Of a stretch of 64,000 nucleotides of DNA, positions 17,109-25,896 are shown piece by piece. The translations under genes were made by a program, and so were the position numbers. The stretch is from Flammeovirga pectinis (lineage in GTDB: Bacteria > Bacteroidota > Bacteroidia > Cytophagales > Flammeovirgaceae). Within the stretch, counting starts at the first letter, position 1, and each line of letters begins with the position of its first letter. The notes beneath the pieces are model-generated. The model saw only the letters and a program-made list of their open reading frames with translations. It made no database searches and was not told where the DNA came from. The stretch spans positions 744,001-808,000 of the forward strand of contig NZ_CP034562.1 in the NCBI RefSeq assembly GCF_003970675.1. Reading direction: 5' to 3'.

Positions 17109-17277
17109 AATTATTAAGTTGTTTATTGTTTGATACGCAAATGAAAAAAAAAGGATAACAGATTTAGTGTTTTTTATAATGTTATATCCATTGGTTACCT
17201 ACCAAATTAGTTTATTATCTGCCTATATATACATAGACACATAAATGTAATTAAACCCCTACTTAAAATTTAAATTT

Positions 17278-19182
17278 TCACCAATTATAACGAATTCCAA
17301 TACTTCCAGAGATCCAATACATACTATTATCATTTAATTTTTGATGATAAAATGATGGAGGAGGGGTAAACTCATTAGGTATTTTTGAATAACTTACATT
17401 AAACGAAGGCCCAACTGTTACAGATAACCTTTTAAAAACGGGTTGTACATAGAGTGTTTTTATTTGAATAAACTGAGTATTAATATCTTCTATTTTAATA
17501 TCATACACGTTTTCTAGACCAACTTCTAATACGAATCTTTTAAATAGAAAAGAACCGAAACCAATACCAAAATTGTAATTTTTATCTATTTGAGCTCCAA
17601 TTCTATAATAGTTATATAATTTTTTTGTACCCGAGTAAAACGTACCATTCAAAAAGCCATTTTCGTTAATAGAATAAGAGACAGCATGATAACCATTTTT
17701 ATAATAAGTGAACAGACCAATAGCAATACCATTCTCTACTTCTTTTGCAGTATTAATTAACCCTATTTGAACACCCTTTTGCGTTCTTGCATAATTATAA
17801 ATACCCGACAGCTGTACACCTTTATTAGATGCACTAATTGTGCTAGTAATACCAGAAATTTGCCACCCCTTTAAATCTTTTGTATAACTATTTATTCCTG
17901 CTAATTGTAATCCATTTACTGTTTTTTGAGTGGTATTTAAGATACCTCCAACCTGAACCCCATATATATTTTTACTATAATTATAGATGCCACCAATTTG
18001 TACTCCTTTTAAAGCTGTTCTCGTTGTATTAATAATTCCTCCAATTTGTAATCCTCTTACATTCTCTCTAACGTTATTATTTATACCTCCAATTTGAACA
18101 CCAACTAAAGAATCTTCTACAACATTAATAATTCCTCCAACTTGTAATCCGTCTACACTCGCCATATCATAATTGATAATTCCTCCAACCTGAGCTCCAT
18201 TTACATCTTTTCCAACAATATTACTAATGCCAGCAATTTGGGCACCTTTCATATTGTTTCTATTTATATTTACAAAGCCGCCAACTTCTAATCCATTATC
18301 AACCCCTGCAGAATATCCTAAAAAGACATTAAGAGAAAACTTATTGGTATAACTACCTCCTAAGAAATTATTGTTACTAATAAACGGGATGAGCGTAAAT
18401 TGGAATCCTCTAGTAGCTGTATATTCAATATTATTAGAAATAATATTGGCTTCTTCCGGAATGAAATTTTGTATAAATTTAAGTTGATGAATCTTTTCTT
18501 TCTGAATCGCCAAATCAGTTGTTATTGGCTGTGTGTTGTTATTGTTAGGTGTAAGTACCACATCAAATCGAGTTGTCTTATTTCCTATTTTAGGTGATAG
18601 CTGAACCATTGTATCATAATAGCCTAGCCCTCTAAAAAACACACCTTTTTGTAGTCTTTCTACTGATGTTTTTAATGAGTAATAGCCTAAACTATCTGTA
18701 AGTGATAGTACTTTTTCACTTTCATCATAAACAACAATATATTCAATTCCTTTACCTGTTTTCTGATCTATAACCCGACCCTGTATTTCATAATCACTTT
18801 TTAAGTGCTCTAACTCTGTTTTAGAATGCCTTTTTTTCTGTTCTATAGGTTTAATTGTAAGCGTTAATGCCTCTCTAATTATTACATGAGAATTTCCTAT
18901 TTGTTTAAACTCATAGTGGCTACCTAATAATTCAATTAATAGATTATTTACAGTAACATTTTGTTTCTTGATACTTATTTTTTTGCCTAAATCGAGTATT
19001 GAAGAATTATAAGAAAACGAGAACCCACTTTCTTTCCCAATAAGTTGTAAAGTGGTGTCAAGCCTCTTATTCTTTACATTAACAGTTATAATCCGACTTA
19101 ATAAATCGTTACTATTATTAGCAAATAAAAAGGTACTCGATAGAATTACTATCAATAAGATAGTAGAAACAGGCTTAATCAT
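17278..19182 (-). CDS. STN-domain outer-surface protein with 16-residue GG-I-N repeats
   Basis: 634 residues. Signal peptide 1-21; an STN domain (about 31-105), the module TonB receptors use to contact FecR anti-sigma proteins; a carboxypeptidase-like beta-sandwich (about 131-210, QGRVIDQKTGKGIEY); then about 13 tandem repeats of 15-16 residues at 298-495 with consensus (L/V)Q(I/V)GGI-N-x8-G, resembling the LA_2272-type surface repeat and likely a beta-solenoid; a C-terminal ~130-residue beta region ending in an aromatic residue. There is no plug or receptor barrel. Its start codon directly abuts the fecR stop, so it is the likely surface component of this sigma/anti-sigma system. Confidence 0.75.
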   Translation of the reverse strand: MIKPVSTILLIVILSSTFLFANNSNDLLSRIITVNVKNKRLDTTLQLIGKESGFSFSYNSSILDLGKKISIKKQNVTVNNLLIELLGSHYEFKQIGNSHVIIREALTLTIKPIEQKKRHSKTELEHLKSDYEIQGRVIDQKTGKGIEYIVVYDESEKVLSLTDSLGYYSLKTSVERLQKGVFFRGLGYYDTMVQLSPKIGNKTTRFDVVLTPNNNNTQPITTDLAIQKEKIHQLKFIQNFIPEEANIISNNIEYTATRGFQFTLIPFISNNNFLGGSYTNKFSLNVFLGYSAGVDNGLEVGGFVNINRNNMKGAQIAGISNIVGKDVNGAQVGGIINYDMASVDGLQVGGIINVVEDSLVGVQIGGINNNVRENVRGLQIGGIINTTRTALKGVQIGGIYNYSKNIYGVQVGGILNTTQKTVNGLQLAGINSYTKDLKGWQISGITSTISASNKGVQLSGIYNYARTQKGVQIGLINTAKEVENGIAIGLFTYYKNGYHAVSYSINENGFLNGTFYSGTKKLYNYYRIGAQIDKNYNFGIGFGSFLFKRFVLEVGLENVYDIKIEDINTQFIQIKTLYVQPVFKRLSVTVGPSFNVSYSKIPNEFTPPPSFYHQKLNDNSMYWISGSIGIRYNW

Positions 19183-20166
19183 TTACTCAATAGAATATGT
19201 TTTGTCTCCTATTTTCTGCACTTTTAAATCAAGCGTAGCTTCCAAGACTTGTAAAATGTCTGTAATAGAATCGTTCTCAAAAGAGGTAGTTACTTTTTTA
19301 TGATTTAGCTTTTCATTATTGATGGTAATTTTCACTCCATAATTATCTTCTACAGTTTTAATTAAGGCCGTTAATTCAACATCTTTAAATGATAATTTAT
19401 TATCTACCCAGAATAAACTATTCACATCAGTATTCTCTTCTTTTACAGGAGAAGAAGTTGTTATTTCTCCTTTTGTATTTGCTTTCAATAAAACAAAATC
19501 GTCTTTATTGGTTAACGAGGCTAATTTTACTAAGCCTTCAGTTACCGTAACTTCTAATTTACCATCAGCTTCTTTTACATTAAATTTTGTCCCTAATACA
19601 GTAATATCACCTTTTTGAGTATGTACAATAAATGGTTTGTCTTCATTATGCGCTACTTCAAAATAGGCTTCTCCTTTAAGTGTCATCTCTCTAGAAGTAT
19701 CAAAATTTTGTAGAGAAAGCGAAGAATTTTTATTTATAGTAACTTTAGAGCCATCTATCAGCTTTTCTACTTTTGGTACATCTACTGTTACATACTTTTG
19801 GACAATCTCATTAGAGTTACTTTGTTGATTTGTATAAAATCGGATACCAAAAACAATAAAAATAAGTGCGGCAACTGCTGCTGTATATTTATAGAAAGGG
19901 TGAAACTGAATTAATTTGTTATCGTTAGATGATGCGTCAATTCGCCTAGACATTTTATCCCATGCAGCGTCAACATCAATATTAACAGGTTTTGGATGCA
20001 CAGTACCAGAAAGAGCCCACGCCTTTTTAAAGGAATCGAAATCTTCTTGATTTTTCTCTGATTGTGCTAACCATCTATTTACTTCTTGATTTTCTTCTTC
20101 TGATGTTTCTTTCAATAAAAATCGAGAAAGTAAATTATCGTCTATATGTTTATTCTTATCCATCAT
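19183..20166 (-). CDS. FecR-family anti-sigma factor
   Basis: 327 residues from ATG 20166 (a second ATG at 20163 is equally likely). N-terminal ~80 cytoplasmic residues with the sigma-binding pattern (LLSRFLLKETSEEE, VNRWLAQSE), one membrane segment at about 93-111, then a periplasmic FecR domain (about 125-215) and a C-terminal DUF4974/STN-like domain (about 255-325, LTALIKTVEDNYGVKI). It holds the sigma factor inactive until a signal arrives from the outer-membrane partner. Zero spacing to the downstream STN-repeat gene and 43 bases from the sigma gene: a three-gene operon. Confidence 0.93.
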   Translation of the reverse strand: MMDKNKHIDDNLLSRFLLKETSEEENQEVNRWLAQSEKNQEDFDSFKKAWALSGTVHPKPVNIDVDAAWDKMSRRIDASSNDNKLIQFHPFYKYTAAVAALIFIVFGIRFYTNQQSNSNEIVQKYVTVDVPKVEKLIDGSKVTINKNSSLSLQNFDTSREMTLKGEAYFEVAHNEDKPFIVHTQKGDITVLGTKFNVKEADGKLEVTVTEGLVKLASLTNKDDFVLLKANTKGEITTSSPVKEENTDVNSLFWVDNKLSFKDVELTALIKTVEDNYGVKITINNEKLNHKKVTTSFENDSITDILQVLEATLDLKVQKIGDKTYSIE

Positions 20167-20209
20167 TATTTAAAGGACACTTAGAAATGAATTAACCCCT
20201 ATGGAATGA

Positions 20210-20758
20210 CTAAAAATTTTTAATAAAAAAAATAATCAGTAACGTAAGAAAACCTGTCAGCTCTTTTCTTAAATATTTAAGAGCGCTTGACATCTGATTT
20301 TCAACAGTTTTAATACTGATATCTAATTGTTTAGAGATCTCAGCATATTTTAAACCATCAAACCTACTCAATAGAAATATTTCTTTTCTTTTAGTAGGCA
20401 TTGTATCTATGCTTTTACGAATTTTTTGATCTAATTCCTTAGCTTCCAATAGCAAGAGTTCATTAGAAGAGGCCTCATTAATTAATTCTTCATTGTAGTT
20501 TTTATACTGATCTTTTACTTCAGTATGTCTTATTACATTTAGCGCTTTATTTTTTACTGATCTAGTAAGGTATGCTTCTACAGAAGTTGTAATTTCTAGT
20601 GAATTACGTGATTCCCAAAGCTTAAATAAAAGATCTTGAACAATATCTTCACTTGCTTGAATATCATTTAATATGCTATTGGCATATGCACAGAGTTTTG
20701 GATATTGAACTTTAAAAAGCGTCTCAAATTGCTCTTTTGTTTTTATTTCAGGTACCAA
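20210..20758 (-). CDS. ECF RNA polymerase sigma factor (Bacteroides RpoE-like)
   Basis: 182 residues. Region 2 (YPKLCAYANSILNDIQASEDIVQDLLFKLWE) in its expected place and region 4 with YAEISKQLDISIKTVENQMSSAL. The only good start is TTG at 20758; no ATG precedes it in frame before a stop, and none follows soon. The last ~15 residues are strongly hydrophobic (TLLIIFF), a tail seen in some Bacteroidota ECF factors that may keep the protein near the membrane. First gene of the fecR/STN-repeat operon. Confidence 0.9.
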   Translation of the reverse strand: MVPEIKTKEQFETLFKVQYPKLCAYANSILNDIQASEDIVQDLLFKLWESRNSLEITTSVEAYLTRSVKNKALNVIRHTEVKDQYKNYNEELINEASSNELLLLEAKELDQKIRKSIDTMPTKRKEIFLLSRFDGLKYAEISKQLDISIKTVENQMSSALKYLRKELTGFLTLLIIFFIKNF

Positions 20759-20838
20759 AGCGACAATTGTATATTTAATTGTAAAAGGGAGTGGTAATTG
20801 TGCAAGATAGTGATATTCATTAGAATTAATAAACTTCG

Positions 20839-20872
20839 TTTTGTTCCTTTACATGAACAATAATTATCTTTA
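20839..20872 (+). promoter_or_regulatory. candidate promoter of the steroid-reductase-like gene
   Basis: TTTTG (20839-20843), 21-base spacer, TATCTTTA (20865-20872), differing from TAnnTTTG only in the last base. It lies 10 bases from the ATG, which implies a nearly leaderless message. Confidence 0.35.
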
Positions 20873-20882
20873 ATAGTACTTT

Positions 20883-21644
20883 ATGACACAGCAAGACACA
20901 TTTGAAAATATTGGATGGGTGTGGATTTTAATAGCAATAATAACTTTCTGTTCTTTGTTTTTTGGAAAAGTTACAGCTCCATTCGGAAGGCACACAAGGT
21001 CTGATTGGGGGCCGATGATTGCAAATTCTTGGGGGTGGTTCTGGATGGAAATAATATCGCCAATAGGGTTGTGGATTGGATTTTATATAGCAAATGATGG
21101 TGTGTTTACGGTGTCTATACAAGCATTAATTGGTATGATAGCTTGGACTGTTCATTATATAAATAGGACTTTTATTTTTCCATTTCGAATGCCCAATAAA
21201 AAGAAAAAGATGCCCGTGATTATTATGGGATCGGCTATATTTTTTAATTCAATTAACGGCACATTGAATGGTTATTTTTTAGGTCACGATTGGGTGTTTC
21301 AATCAGATTATTTGATGTATTTCGGTATTTTACTTTTCAGTATTGGGATGTTTATCAATATAAAATCTGATAATATACTTTTGGGTTTACGGAAGCCAGG
21401 AGAAACACATTATGTAGTGCCTAATAAATACCTCTTTAAGAAGATATGTTCTCCTAATTTATTTGGTGAAATAATAGAATGGGTAGGCTTTTTATGTATT
21501 GCTCCAAGTGTAGCTAGTCTAAGTTTTTTAATTTGGACATTGGCAAATCTAATGCCTAGAGCTAGAGATCATTACAATTGGTATATCAAAACATTTAGAG
21601 ATTATCCTAAAGATAGATATGTGTTATTTCCGTTTATTTGGTAG
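20883..21644 (+). CDS. steroid 5-alpha-reductase-family membrane protein
   Basis: 253 residues with about six membrane segments. The C-terminal half carries the family signature: GLRKPGETHYVVPN, the NLFGEIIEWVGF segment, and the end HYNWYIKTFRDYPKDRYVLFPFIW in its conserved order (Y-x4-F-x2-YP-x2-R). Eukaryotic members reduce the C4-C5 double bond of 3-oxosteroids with NADPH; bacterial members act on unknown lipids. Length and termini match SRD5A1-type proteins. It is monocistronic, divergent from the ECF sigma gene. Confidence 0.82.
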   Translation: MTQQDTFENIGWVWILIAIITFCSLFFGKVTAPFGRHTRSDWGPMIANSWGWFWMEIISPIGLWIGFYIANDGVFTVSIQALIGMIAWTVHYINRTFIFPFRMPNKKKKMPVIIMGSAIFFNSINGTLNGYFLGHDWVFQSDYLMYFGILLFSIGMFINIKSDNILLGLRKPGETHYVVPNKYLFKKICSPNLFGEIIEWVGFLCIAPSVASLSFLIWTLANLMPRARDHYNWYIKTFRDYPKDRYVLFPFIW

Positions 21645-21746
21645 TAAAATAACATGCTGTAAGTGGGAATTCTTTTAATATTCGTAAATCAAGATGTAAA
21701 AGTGGCTTATTTTGAACAAAAGATTTCTTTATCAAGTTATTATGGC

Positions 21747-21754
21747 TACATTTG
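21747..21754 (+). promoter_or_regulatory. -7 element of rplS
   Basis: TACATTTG, a perfect TAnnTTTG, 36 bases before the rplS start. The upstream element is weak (TTTC rather than TTG). Confidence 0.5.
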
Positions 21755-21790
21755 CAAATCTAAAATTTTGTACGATAAATTTATCACACA

Positions 21791-22144
21791 ATGGATTTAA
21801 TCAAAAAAGTTGAAAAGGATTTTTCATCCCACATGGAGAAACATCCCGCTTTCGGCGCAGGAGATACTATCGAAGTATACGTAAAAATTATCGAAGGTAG
21901 CAAGGAGCGTATTCAAAAGTTCCAAGGTACTGTAATCCAACGCCGTAATAAAGGTAGCTTGGGAGAAACTTTTACTGTACGTAAGATCTCTAACGGAATT
22001 GGCGTTGAGCGTATATTCCCATTAAACTCACCAAGCGTCGACAAGATCGAAGTATTGAGAAGAGGTAAAGTAAGAAGAGCAAGATTATTCTACTTACGTG
22101 GCCGCTACGGTAAGGCTGCGAAAGTTAGAGAAAGAAGATACTAA
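21791..22144 (+). CDS. rplS: 50S ribosomal protein L19
   Basis: 117 residues, normal length. L19 sits at the 30S/50S interface. Diagnostic stretches are [42 protein letters not shown] and the C-terminal [20 protein letters not shown] in order. Codon use is richer in CGT/CGC than neighbours, as expected of a highly expressed gene. Single-gene unit with its own promoter and terminator. Confidence 0.98.
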   Translation: MDLIKKVEKDFSSHMEKHPAFGAGDTIEVYVKIIEGSKERIQKFQGTVIQRRNKGSLGETFTVRKISNGIGVERIFPLNSPSVDKIEVLRRGKVRRARLFYLRGRYGKAAKVRERRY

Positions 22145-22177
22145 TCTTTTTATCTTGGCTTCGCCAAAAAATACAAG

Positions 22178-22211
22178 ACCGACATTCTATTGCAGATTGT
22201 CGGTTTTTTTA
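22178..22211 (+). terminator. terminator of rplS
   Basis: ACCGACATTCT pairs with AGATTGTCGGT (one mismatch) around a five-base loop, followed by a run of seven T. Confidence 0.85.
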
Positions 22212-22287
22212 TTTTTAAAATATTACTTTTGTAGTCCACAATTTATAGATGCCTACTTCATTATAAAGAGTAATCGTTAAATATCAT

Positions 22288-23031
22288 ATGTCTAAAAAAA
22301 TTTACTTTGCATCAGATTTTCATTTCGGAACACCTTCTTATGAAGAAAGTTTAAAAAGAGAAAAGAAAGTTTGTCGTTGGTTAGATATGGCTGCAGAAGA
22401 TGCAGAACATATCTATTTATTGGGTGATATTTTTGACTTTTGGTTTGAGTACCGCTTTGCTATCCCTAAAGGGTTTCTTCGTTTTCAAGGAAAACTAGCG
22501 GAATTAGTTGATAGGGGTATTAAGATTAGCCTTTTTACGGGTAATCATGATATGTGGATGTTTGATTACTTTGAAAAAGAGTTGGGTGTTCCGATTATCA
22601 GAGAGCCTATAGATATTGAACTAAGTGGTAAAAAGTTCCATATAGGGCATGGTGATGGTTTAGGTCCTGGAGATTATACGTATAAATTTTTAAAGAAGGT
22701 TTTTGCTAATAAAGCTTGTCAGTGGTTATTTGGTTTTTTACATCCTACAATAGGAATGGGAATTGCCCAAAATTGGTCTAAGCATAGCCGTGCAGCAGGA
22801 GCAGAGAAGGAACACGAGTTTCATGGTAAAGAAAATGAGTGGTTATGGCAATATTGTCAGGAAAAACAGGCAGAAGAATACAGAGATTATTATATCTTTG
22901 GACATAGACACTTGCCTCTAGAACTCGATCTTGACAATGGAGGAAAGTACATTAACACAGGAGAATGGCTTTCTTATGATACATACGCTACTTTTGATGG
23001 AGAAAAATTGGAACTTCTTACTTTTAAGTAA
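22288..23031 (+). CDS. lpxH: UDP-2,3-diacylglucosamine diphosphatase
   Basis: 247 residues. Calcineurin-type metallophosphoesterase that hydrolyses UDP-diacylglucosamine to lipid X in lipid A synthesis, at the inner face of the membrane. Metal-binding motifs in order: SDFHFG, LLGDIFDFW, TGNHDMW, GHGDG and FGHRH. The distance between GNHD and GHGD and the terminal YINTGEW are of LpxH type. The next gene starts within its last 35 bases, so the two are translated together. Confidence 0.93.
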   Translation: MSKKIYFASDFHFGTPSYEESLKREKKVCRWLDMAAEDAEHIYLLGDIFDFWFEYRFAIPKGFLRFQGKLAELVDRGIKISLFTGNHDMWMFDYFEKELGVPIIREPIDIELSGKKFHIGHGDGLGPGDYTYKFLKKVFANKACQWLFGFLHPTIGMGIAQNWSKHSRAAGAEKEHEFHGKENEWLWQYCQEKQAEEYRDYYIFGHRHLPLELDLDNGGKYINTGEWLSYDTYATFDGEKLELLTFK

Positions 23032-23803
23032 TCTATTTTTAGTATTGCCCTTTTTATTAACTGCCCAAACGTTAGAGTTTGAGGTGGAAGTAGGAGAGAT
23101 TGCTACGGTAGATATAGACCGGAATGGAAAAGTGTATGTTGTAGATCATCAAGGTAATGTTGCTCAATGGGTAAATACTACAAAAGAAAGATGGTACTCT
23201 CCTCAAGCTGCCGCAGAAGTACAAATAGATGCATGGGCAATGCTAAATACTATTTTATTCTCTCCAGATTGGCAGGCAATCAGAATATTAGGACAACAAT
23301 TAACCGTCCAATCAGAATATATCTTTTCTCCAGAACTAGTTGAGTATGCCTCTGTGGCAACAAATGCTACAGATGGAGGTATTTGGTTATATGACCAATC
23401 AGCATTTCGTATGAAGAAATATTACCCAAGTACGGAGTCTCTATCTATTAACGTAGAATTAGAACGTTTAATAAATGGAAATGATTGGAATCCAATTTGG
23501 ATGAAAGAGTTTCAAAACAATTTATATGTTCTTGATGAATTAAACGGCGTATATACGTTTGATCTATTAGGGAATATTCTCTCTATGCCTTACAATGTAA
23601 AAGGAGCAACTTTAATAGGCTTAACAGCAAAAGAAATGTATTGGCTTGAGAAAGGAAAAGAAATACATTTTAAAGAGTTATATGGTGTGAAAACAAGAGT
23701 TTTAGAACTCCCATTAACTAAGGTAGAAGCAATTCTATTTAACGATTCTCAAAACAGGATTTACTGTTTTAAAAACAAAAAAATGTACGCATACCAATTA
23801 TAA
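22997..23803 (+). CDS. secreted protein of unknown function
   Basis: 268 residues from ATG 22997, chosen because it places a clean signal peptide (NFLLLSNLFLVLPFLLTAQT) at the N-terminus; earlier in-frame codons lie deep inside lpxH. The mature protein shows repeated beta-strand units with D-x-N-G-x-V-Y-V-V-D and GGIWLYDQ, suggesting a propeller-like fold of the kind used by secreted binding proteins. It overlaps lpxH and is 3 bases before the YkgJ gene. Function unknown; co-transcription with lpxH hints at envelope work but does not prove it. Confidence 0.7.
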   Translation: MEKNWNFLLLSNLFLVLPFLLTAQTLEFEVEVGEIATVDIDRNGKVYVVDHQGNVAQWVNTTKERWYSPQAAAEVQIDAWAMLNTILFSPDWQAIRILGQQLTVQSEYIFSPELVEYASVATNATDGGIWLYDQSAFRMKKYYPSTESLSINVELERLINGNDWNPIWMKEFQNNLYVLDELNGVYTFDLLGNILSMPYNVKGATLIGLTAKEMYWLEKGKEIHFKELYGVKTRVLELPLTKVEAILFNDSQNRIYCFKNKKMYAYQL

Positions 23804-23806
23804 TAA

Positions 23807-24301
23807 ATGATGGATATCTACGAAGATTGGCAATTAAATGCCAAATTAAAATTGAAAGAGACAGAGACTTTCCTGAAACGTTTAAAGAAAACAAAGAAAG
23901 GAAAATTGATTGATCAAATTGTTAATGATGCAGATGAAAAGGTATTTGAAAAATTTGATTGTCTATCGTGTGCGAACTGTTGTAAGACAATTAGCCCTGT
24001 AGTTACAGCTACGGATGTACGAAGAATTGCAAAACATCTACGTATCAAAGAGACAGAAGTATTATCAGAATATATGCGTGTTGATAGTGATGGTGATTAT
24101 GTAATGAACCGTCAGCCATGTCCATTTTTAGAAGATGATAATGAATGCTCTATTTACGATGTAAGGCCAAAAGCATGTAAAGAATATCCATTAACTCAAA
24201 ATAAAGGATTTAACCAACGCCCTGCACTGCATACATTAAATACAATTACATGCCCAGCAGTATTTCATGTTGTAGAAAGATTAAAAGAAAAAATTAAATA
24301 G
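23807..24301 (+). CDS. YkgJ-family cysteine-cluster protein
   Basis: 164 residues (a second ATG lies one codon in). The cluster C52-x2-C55-x2-C58-C59, then PCPFL, ECSIYDVRPKAC with two further Cys, is the UPF0153/YkgJ zinc- or iron-binding pattern (formerly putative Fe-S oxidoreductase). The conserved RPxxCxxYP is present as RPKACKEYP. Biochemical function of the family is unclear. It begins with double ATG three bases after the secreted-protein stop. Confidence 0.87.
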   Translation: MMDIYEDWQLNAKLKLKETETFLKRLKKTKKGKLIDQIVNDADEKVFEKFDCLSCANCCKTISPVVTATDVRRIAKHLRIKETEVLSEYMRVDSDGDYVMNRQPCPFLEDDNECSIYDVRPKACKEYPLTQNKGFNQRPALHTLNTITCPAVFHVVERLKEKIK

Positions 24302-24312
24302 CAATATGTTAA

Positions 24313-24330
24313 TGTGAATTAATATTCACA
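24313..24330. promoter_or_regulatory. 18-base perfect palindrome
   Basis: TGTGAATTAATATTCACA is fully self-complementary. It lies 11 bases after the YkgJ gene and 148 bases before the next start. No T run follows directly, so it reads better as a protein-binding site than as a terminator. Confidence 0.4.
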
Positions 24331-24477
24331 GATGATAACAGGTTTTTTGGAACTAAATATATTAAGCTATAGTAGGTTGCATTTAAATAAATAAGCAAGA
24401 AAAATTAGGTGTTTGTTTACCCATTTGCACTTAATAGTATAAACTTAATAATATCTTTACCTAACAACCTTTATATC

Positions 24478-24897
24478 ATGAAAACTGTAGCTAGTTTAAT
24501 TACTGTAGCTTTGCTTTTCGCTTACTTTAATATGGCTTATGCTGTAGAAGTAGAGAAAATTGCAGCAACTCACCTAAACGAATTAAAAGGAAATGTATTT
24601 TCTGGAAAAGGAGCAGAAAATCTTTTAGAAGATTACGTAGGACTCTTTAGAGACAATAAAAGTACTTTTATTTTTCATACCGAGTCAGAAGATCTTGTAG
24701 CACAATTTAAATCAGGAATTAGAACTGTAGAATTGTGTGAAACGATTATTACAAACCAAATGACCAATGTTTATTTTAAGATAAACGGAGATGTTTTAGT
24801 TCATGTCTCTTATCTAAATAAATCGGGAGAGATGTACAAATGTAGGTTAAGACAAGAAAAGCAATTAGTTGCTGACCTTGCTAAAGCAAGTAAATAA
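24478..24897 (+). CDS. small secreted protein of unknown function
   Basis: 139 residues from the ATG at 24478, which begins an ideal signal peptide (MKTVASLITVALLFAYFNMA, cut after AYA). A longer frame from 24409 lacks this placement. The mature part is about 118 residues with two Cys (in VELCETI and YKCRL) that could form a disulfide. No family is recognised. It stands alone between the palindrome at 24313 and the terminator at 24991. Confidence 0.65.
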   Translation: MKTVASLITVALLFAYFNMAYAVEVEKIAATHLNELKGNVFSGKGAENLLEDYVGLFRDNKSTFIFHTESEDLVAQFKSGIRTVELCETIITNQMTNVYFKINGDVLVHVSYLNKSGEMYKCRLRQEKQLVADLAKASK

Positions 24898-24990
24898 GTA
24901 GAAAGTTCTATAAGTAATAGACTTAATTTAACGAACAAAAACCAAGTTAAAAATACTACTATTTATAGATTACTACATTGGAGTAAATAC

Positions 24991-25028
24991 AAAAAAGGAT
25001 TGATTTATATATAAATCAATCCTTTTTT
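24991..25028. terminator. bidirectional terminator
   Basis: A perfect 38-base palindrome: AAAAAAGGATTGATTTAT and its complement, giving A-run/T-run flanks on both strands. It serves the secreted protein (plus) and the outer-membrane gene at 25106 (minus). Confidence 0.85.
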
Positions 25029-25105
25029 GTATCAAAAATATTTTCAATATGCTCTTATAATTTATACTACTAACGTACTCTGCTTTAGTCATTTTTTATA
25101 GAATA

Positions 25106-25762
25106 CTAAAACCCAAAAACAACGTCTACAGTTGCTCCAAATGTAGGTTCTCCAGATTGTACATCAATACCTGGAGACAATGTGAAACCTGTACTCCAAT
25201 GGCTATTTAATGAGTAAGCTATACCTGTTTGAACAATAATTGAACCTCCCCATTCTCTGTGAGATTGATCCATATCAGAAGTACTATAATCATCTGGGTG
25301 AGGAACCTCTTCAGGTTCTAAATCTAGATATTCATCTGTAGGAACCTCATGATCATGAAAACCAAAAGTTCCACCAACCCCTACAAAAGTACCCCATCTT
25401 GAATGACCAATTGGAATTTCTCTAACAATAACACTTGCAAAGTGCTTACCTGTAAATTCTACTGTACCTTGGAATTTTGTAAGGTGGGCAAAATATACAG
25501 ATCCGGTAAACTCGTAATGACCGCTATTGTTATAAGAGATCTCTAGTTCATATTTATGATGGTGCTCTTCTTCTTTATGAATGTCTGCATGCTCAATTTC
25601 TGAATTTACTTCTGCACTAATTTCAGTATGAGTTTGCTCACTCTTAGTAAAATCTTTATCTCCTTCTACATAAACGTGTGCATCTTCTTGTGCAAACAAT
25701 ACAGAGGATAACCCTACTAAACATAAAGTTAATAAGAAACGTGTACTTAAATTATATAACAT
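25106..25762 (-). CDS. His-rich outer-membrane protein, copy A
   Basis: 218 residues from ATG 25762, which gives a proper signal peptide (STRFLLTLCLVGLSSVLFAQ). A His/Glu-rich stretch follows (HADIHKEEEHHHKYE), then alternating beta strands ending in VDVVFGF, whose final Phe is typical of outer-membrane barrels. It is closely related to the next gene: SVYFAHLTKFQGTVEFTG and HWSTGFTLSPG are identical in both. An acidic insertion around residues 140-165 is present only in this copy. The His-rich segment could bind metal. No named family recognised. Confidence 0.72.
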   Translation of the reverse strand: MLYNLSTRFLLTLCLVGLSSVLFAQEDAHVYVEGDKDFTKSEQTHTEISAEVNSEIEHADIHKEEEHHHKYELEISYNNSGHYEFTGSVYFAHLTKFQGTVEFTGKHFASVIVREIPIGHSRWGTFVGVGGTFGFHDHEVPTDEYLDLEPEEVPHPDDYSTSDMDQSHREWGGSIIVQTGIAYSLNSHWSTGFTLSPGIDVQSGEPTFGATVDVVFGF

Positions 25763-25896
25763 AATTGATACTGTGAGTGATTGTAGATTTTGATTAAATA
25801 GCATTTCATATTGTATAATCTACTAATACGTAAGTATATTTATTATGTTTGACTTTAAACTAAATTATTAAAAGTCATTAAGTTTTTTATGATTTA

